Under the pieces are notes generated by a model. It ran no database searches. It was given only the letters and a program-made list of their open reading frames with translations, and was not told the DNA's origin. Below are positions 62,880 to 64,000 of a stretch of DNA of 64,000 nucleotides, piece after piece. Origin of the DNA: Breoghania sp. L-A4 (GTDB lineage Bacteria; Pseudomonadota; Alphaproteobacteria; Rhizobiales; Stappiaceae); contig NZ_CP031841.1 of NCBI RefSeq assembly GCF_003432385.1, positions 496,001 through 560,000 of the forward strand, written 5' to 3'. A program made the translations under genes and the position numbers. Every line of letters begins with the position of its first letter. The first letter of the stretch is position 1.

Positions 62880-64000
62880 ATGTCTTTCGTGCAGCAATTC
62901 GGCGCAAGCCGCGAGGCGTTTATAGATAGCATGTCGGCGGCGCTCCTGGAAATGGAGATGCTCGATCAGGCAGCCGTCGCCCGTGCGCGCAGGGCCTATG
63001 GAGAGACCAAGGCCGGCTTCGACACGGTGCTCACCGAGCTGGGGCTGCTGAGCGACGAGCAACTGGCCACCTTCTGGTCGAAGTGGCTGGAGATCCCCCT
63101 GCTTTCGGAAATGCAGCAGCCGGATGAGCCGATTCTCGCCGACCTCCTGACGCAAACGTTTCTCGCCGCCAATTCGGTGGTGCCGGTGCGGCTCGAAGGC
63201 GAGGAGCTGTGGGTCGCCATGGCGGACCCGCTCGACAAGGCGGCGATCTCGGCGATCGAATATCTGCTGGACGCCGAGATCCGGATCGTGGCGGCTACCC
63301 GCAAGCAGATCGCCGAGCTTCTCAAGCAGCTTTATGAAAGCTCCGTGTCGGTGCACCAGGACGGCGGCAGCGCGGCGCATGAGGCCCACGCCAACGACAG
63401 CGACGTGGAGCACCTGAAGGCGCTGGCAAGCGACGGCCCGACCATTCAGCGGGTCAACAGCATCCTGTCGCAGGCGCTGGAGCGCGAAGCCTCCGACGTG
63501 CATCTGGAGCCGGACCAGTACGGGCTGCAGGTGCGTTTCCGCATCGACGGCTATCTGCAGGAGGTGGAGAGAATCGAGCCGGGCGCGCGCGCCGCCGTGA
63601 TCTCGCGCGTCAAGATCATGGCGCGCATGGACATCACGGAACGCCGCGTGCCGCAGGACGGCCGGGTGTCGGTGACCATCCGCGGCCGCAACGTCGATCT
63701 GCGCATCTCCACCCTGCCGACCGTGCACGGCGAGAGCACCGTGATCCGGCTGCTGCGGCGCGAGGAAGCGAACCTCAACTGGGACAAGCTGGGGTTCTCC
63801 AAGGACATCCAGGCCAAGCTCGGCGATGTCCTGTCGGACCCGAACGGCATCTTTCTGGTCACCGGTCCGACCGGCAGCGGCAAGACCACGACGCTGTATA
63901 CCGCGCTGCGCCAGCTCAACGCGCGCGAGCGCAAGCTGGTTTCGGTCGAGGATCCGGTCGAGTATCAGCTTCCGGGCATCAACCAGGTGCAGGTGCAGCC
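62880..64000 (+). CDS. gspE: Type II secretion ATPase GspE, N-terminal part (runs off window)
   Basis: 373 codons open to the window edge. Residues ~1-150 form the N1E-type domain (TELGLLSDEQLATFWSKWLE); ~170 onward the ATPase N2 (REASDVHLEPDQYGLQVRFR, ERRVPQDGRVSVTIRGRNVD, LRISTLPTVHGESTVIRLLR) and Walker A FLVTGPTGSGKTTTLYTALR at ~325-344. Powers pseudopilus assembly. ATG 62880; GGAG lies very close to it. Divergent from gspL. Confidence 0.92.
   Translation, partial: MSFVQQFGASREAFIDSMSAALLEMEMLDQAAVARARRAYGETKAGFDTVLTELGLLSDEQLATFWSKWLEIPLLSEMQQPDEPILADLLTQTFLAANSVVPVRLEGEELWVAMADPLDKAAISAIEYLLDAEIRIVAATRKQIAELLKQLYESSVSVHQDGGSAAHEAHANDSDVEHLKALASDGPTIQRVNSILSQALEREASDVHLEPDQYGLQVRFRIDGYLQEVERIEPGARAAVISRVKIMARMDITERRVPQDGRVSVTIRGRNVDLRISTLPTVHGESTVIRLLRREEANLNWDKLGFSKDIQAKLGDVLSDPNGIFLVTGPTGSGKTTTLYTALRQLNARERKLVSVEDPVEYQLPGINQVQVQ

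Overview
The window is GC-rich (about 65-70% by eye), almost solidly coding chromosomal DNA of an alphaproteobacterium, most likely a member of the Rhizobiales/Hyphomicrobiales. The gene content points that way: rpoN-hpf-ptsN beside lptB-lptA-lptC, small heat-shock protein followed by DUF1150, dapD/dapE near truA/fmt, a pca cluster with a divergent IclR regulator, and the kinds of palindromic interspersed repeats common in that order. Genus cannot be fixed from the sequence alone.

Layout. 1-10.5 kb: end of an EamA transporter, lysine/peptidoglycan genes dapD and dapE, an isochorismatase-like hydrolase divergent from a LysR regulator, two DUF805 membrane proteins, a porin-like outer membrane protein followed by a 25-residue lipoprotein, and truA, a GNAT gene and fmt on the minus strand. 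10.6-19.3 kb: the main cobalamin (corrin ring) operon, preceded by a candidate cobalamin riboswitch: small membrane protein, cbiX, cobH (fused to a foreign-looking domain), cobL, a repeat block, cobI, cbiG-cobJ fusion, cobM. 19.4-25.1 kb: RcnB-like protein, a hipBA module with three regularly spaced operators, a B12-binding radical SAM protein, a thioesterase, YtoQ, and a HicA/DUF1902 toxin-antitoxin pair. 25.1-30.1 kb: pcaF, pcaJ, pcaI (beta-ketoadipate pathway) with pcaR, then a TetR regulator. 30.1-34.3 kb: second cobalamin group cobK-cbiD (minus) and cobA-cobB (plus). 34.3-43.6 kb: hsp20-DUF1150, ogt, a hypothetical protein, ptsN-hpf-rpoN, lptB-lptA-lptC, rnd and tRNA-Leu(CAG). 43.8-48.7 kb: NDUFA9-like protein, uppP, GST, queG, a PPOX flavoprotein. 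48.7-60.5 kb: a complete C-P lyase (phn) operon phnGHIJKL-transferase-phnCDE-DUF1045-phnMN with divergent phnF. 60.5-64 kb: type II secretion genes (gspC/N-like, gspM, gspL) divergent from gspE, which runs off the end.

How the genes fit together. Corrin synthesis uses CbiX, CbiG and CbiD with no CobG, CobZ or CobF in the window, which suggests early (anaerobic-type) cobalt insertion. The phn operon imports phosphonates and cleaves them. The pca genes finish aromatic catabolism to succinyl-CoA and acetyl-CoA.

Three points stand out. (1) Five genes (a DUF805 gene, cobI, cobK, cobA, gspL) are each split by what looks like one missing base inside a G/C homopolymer; the common pattern suggests base-calling error rather than real gene loss. 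(2) CobH carries an AT-rich N-terminal domain of about 310 residues, apparently inserted in frame right after its start codon. (3) Several regulatory elements can be read directly: a cobalamin riboswitch candidate, a ROSE-like thermometer upstream of hsp20, the triple HipB operator, and palindromes upstream of phnF, pcaR, the tetR gene and the rcnB-like gene.
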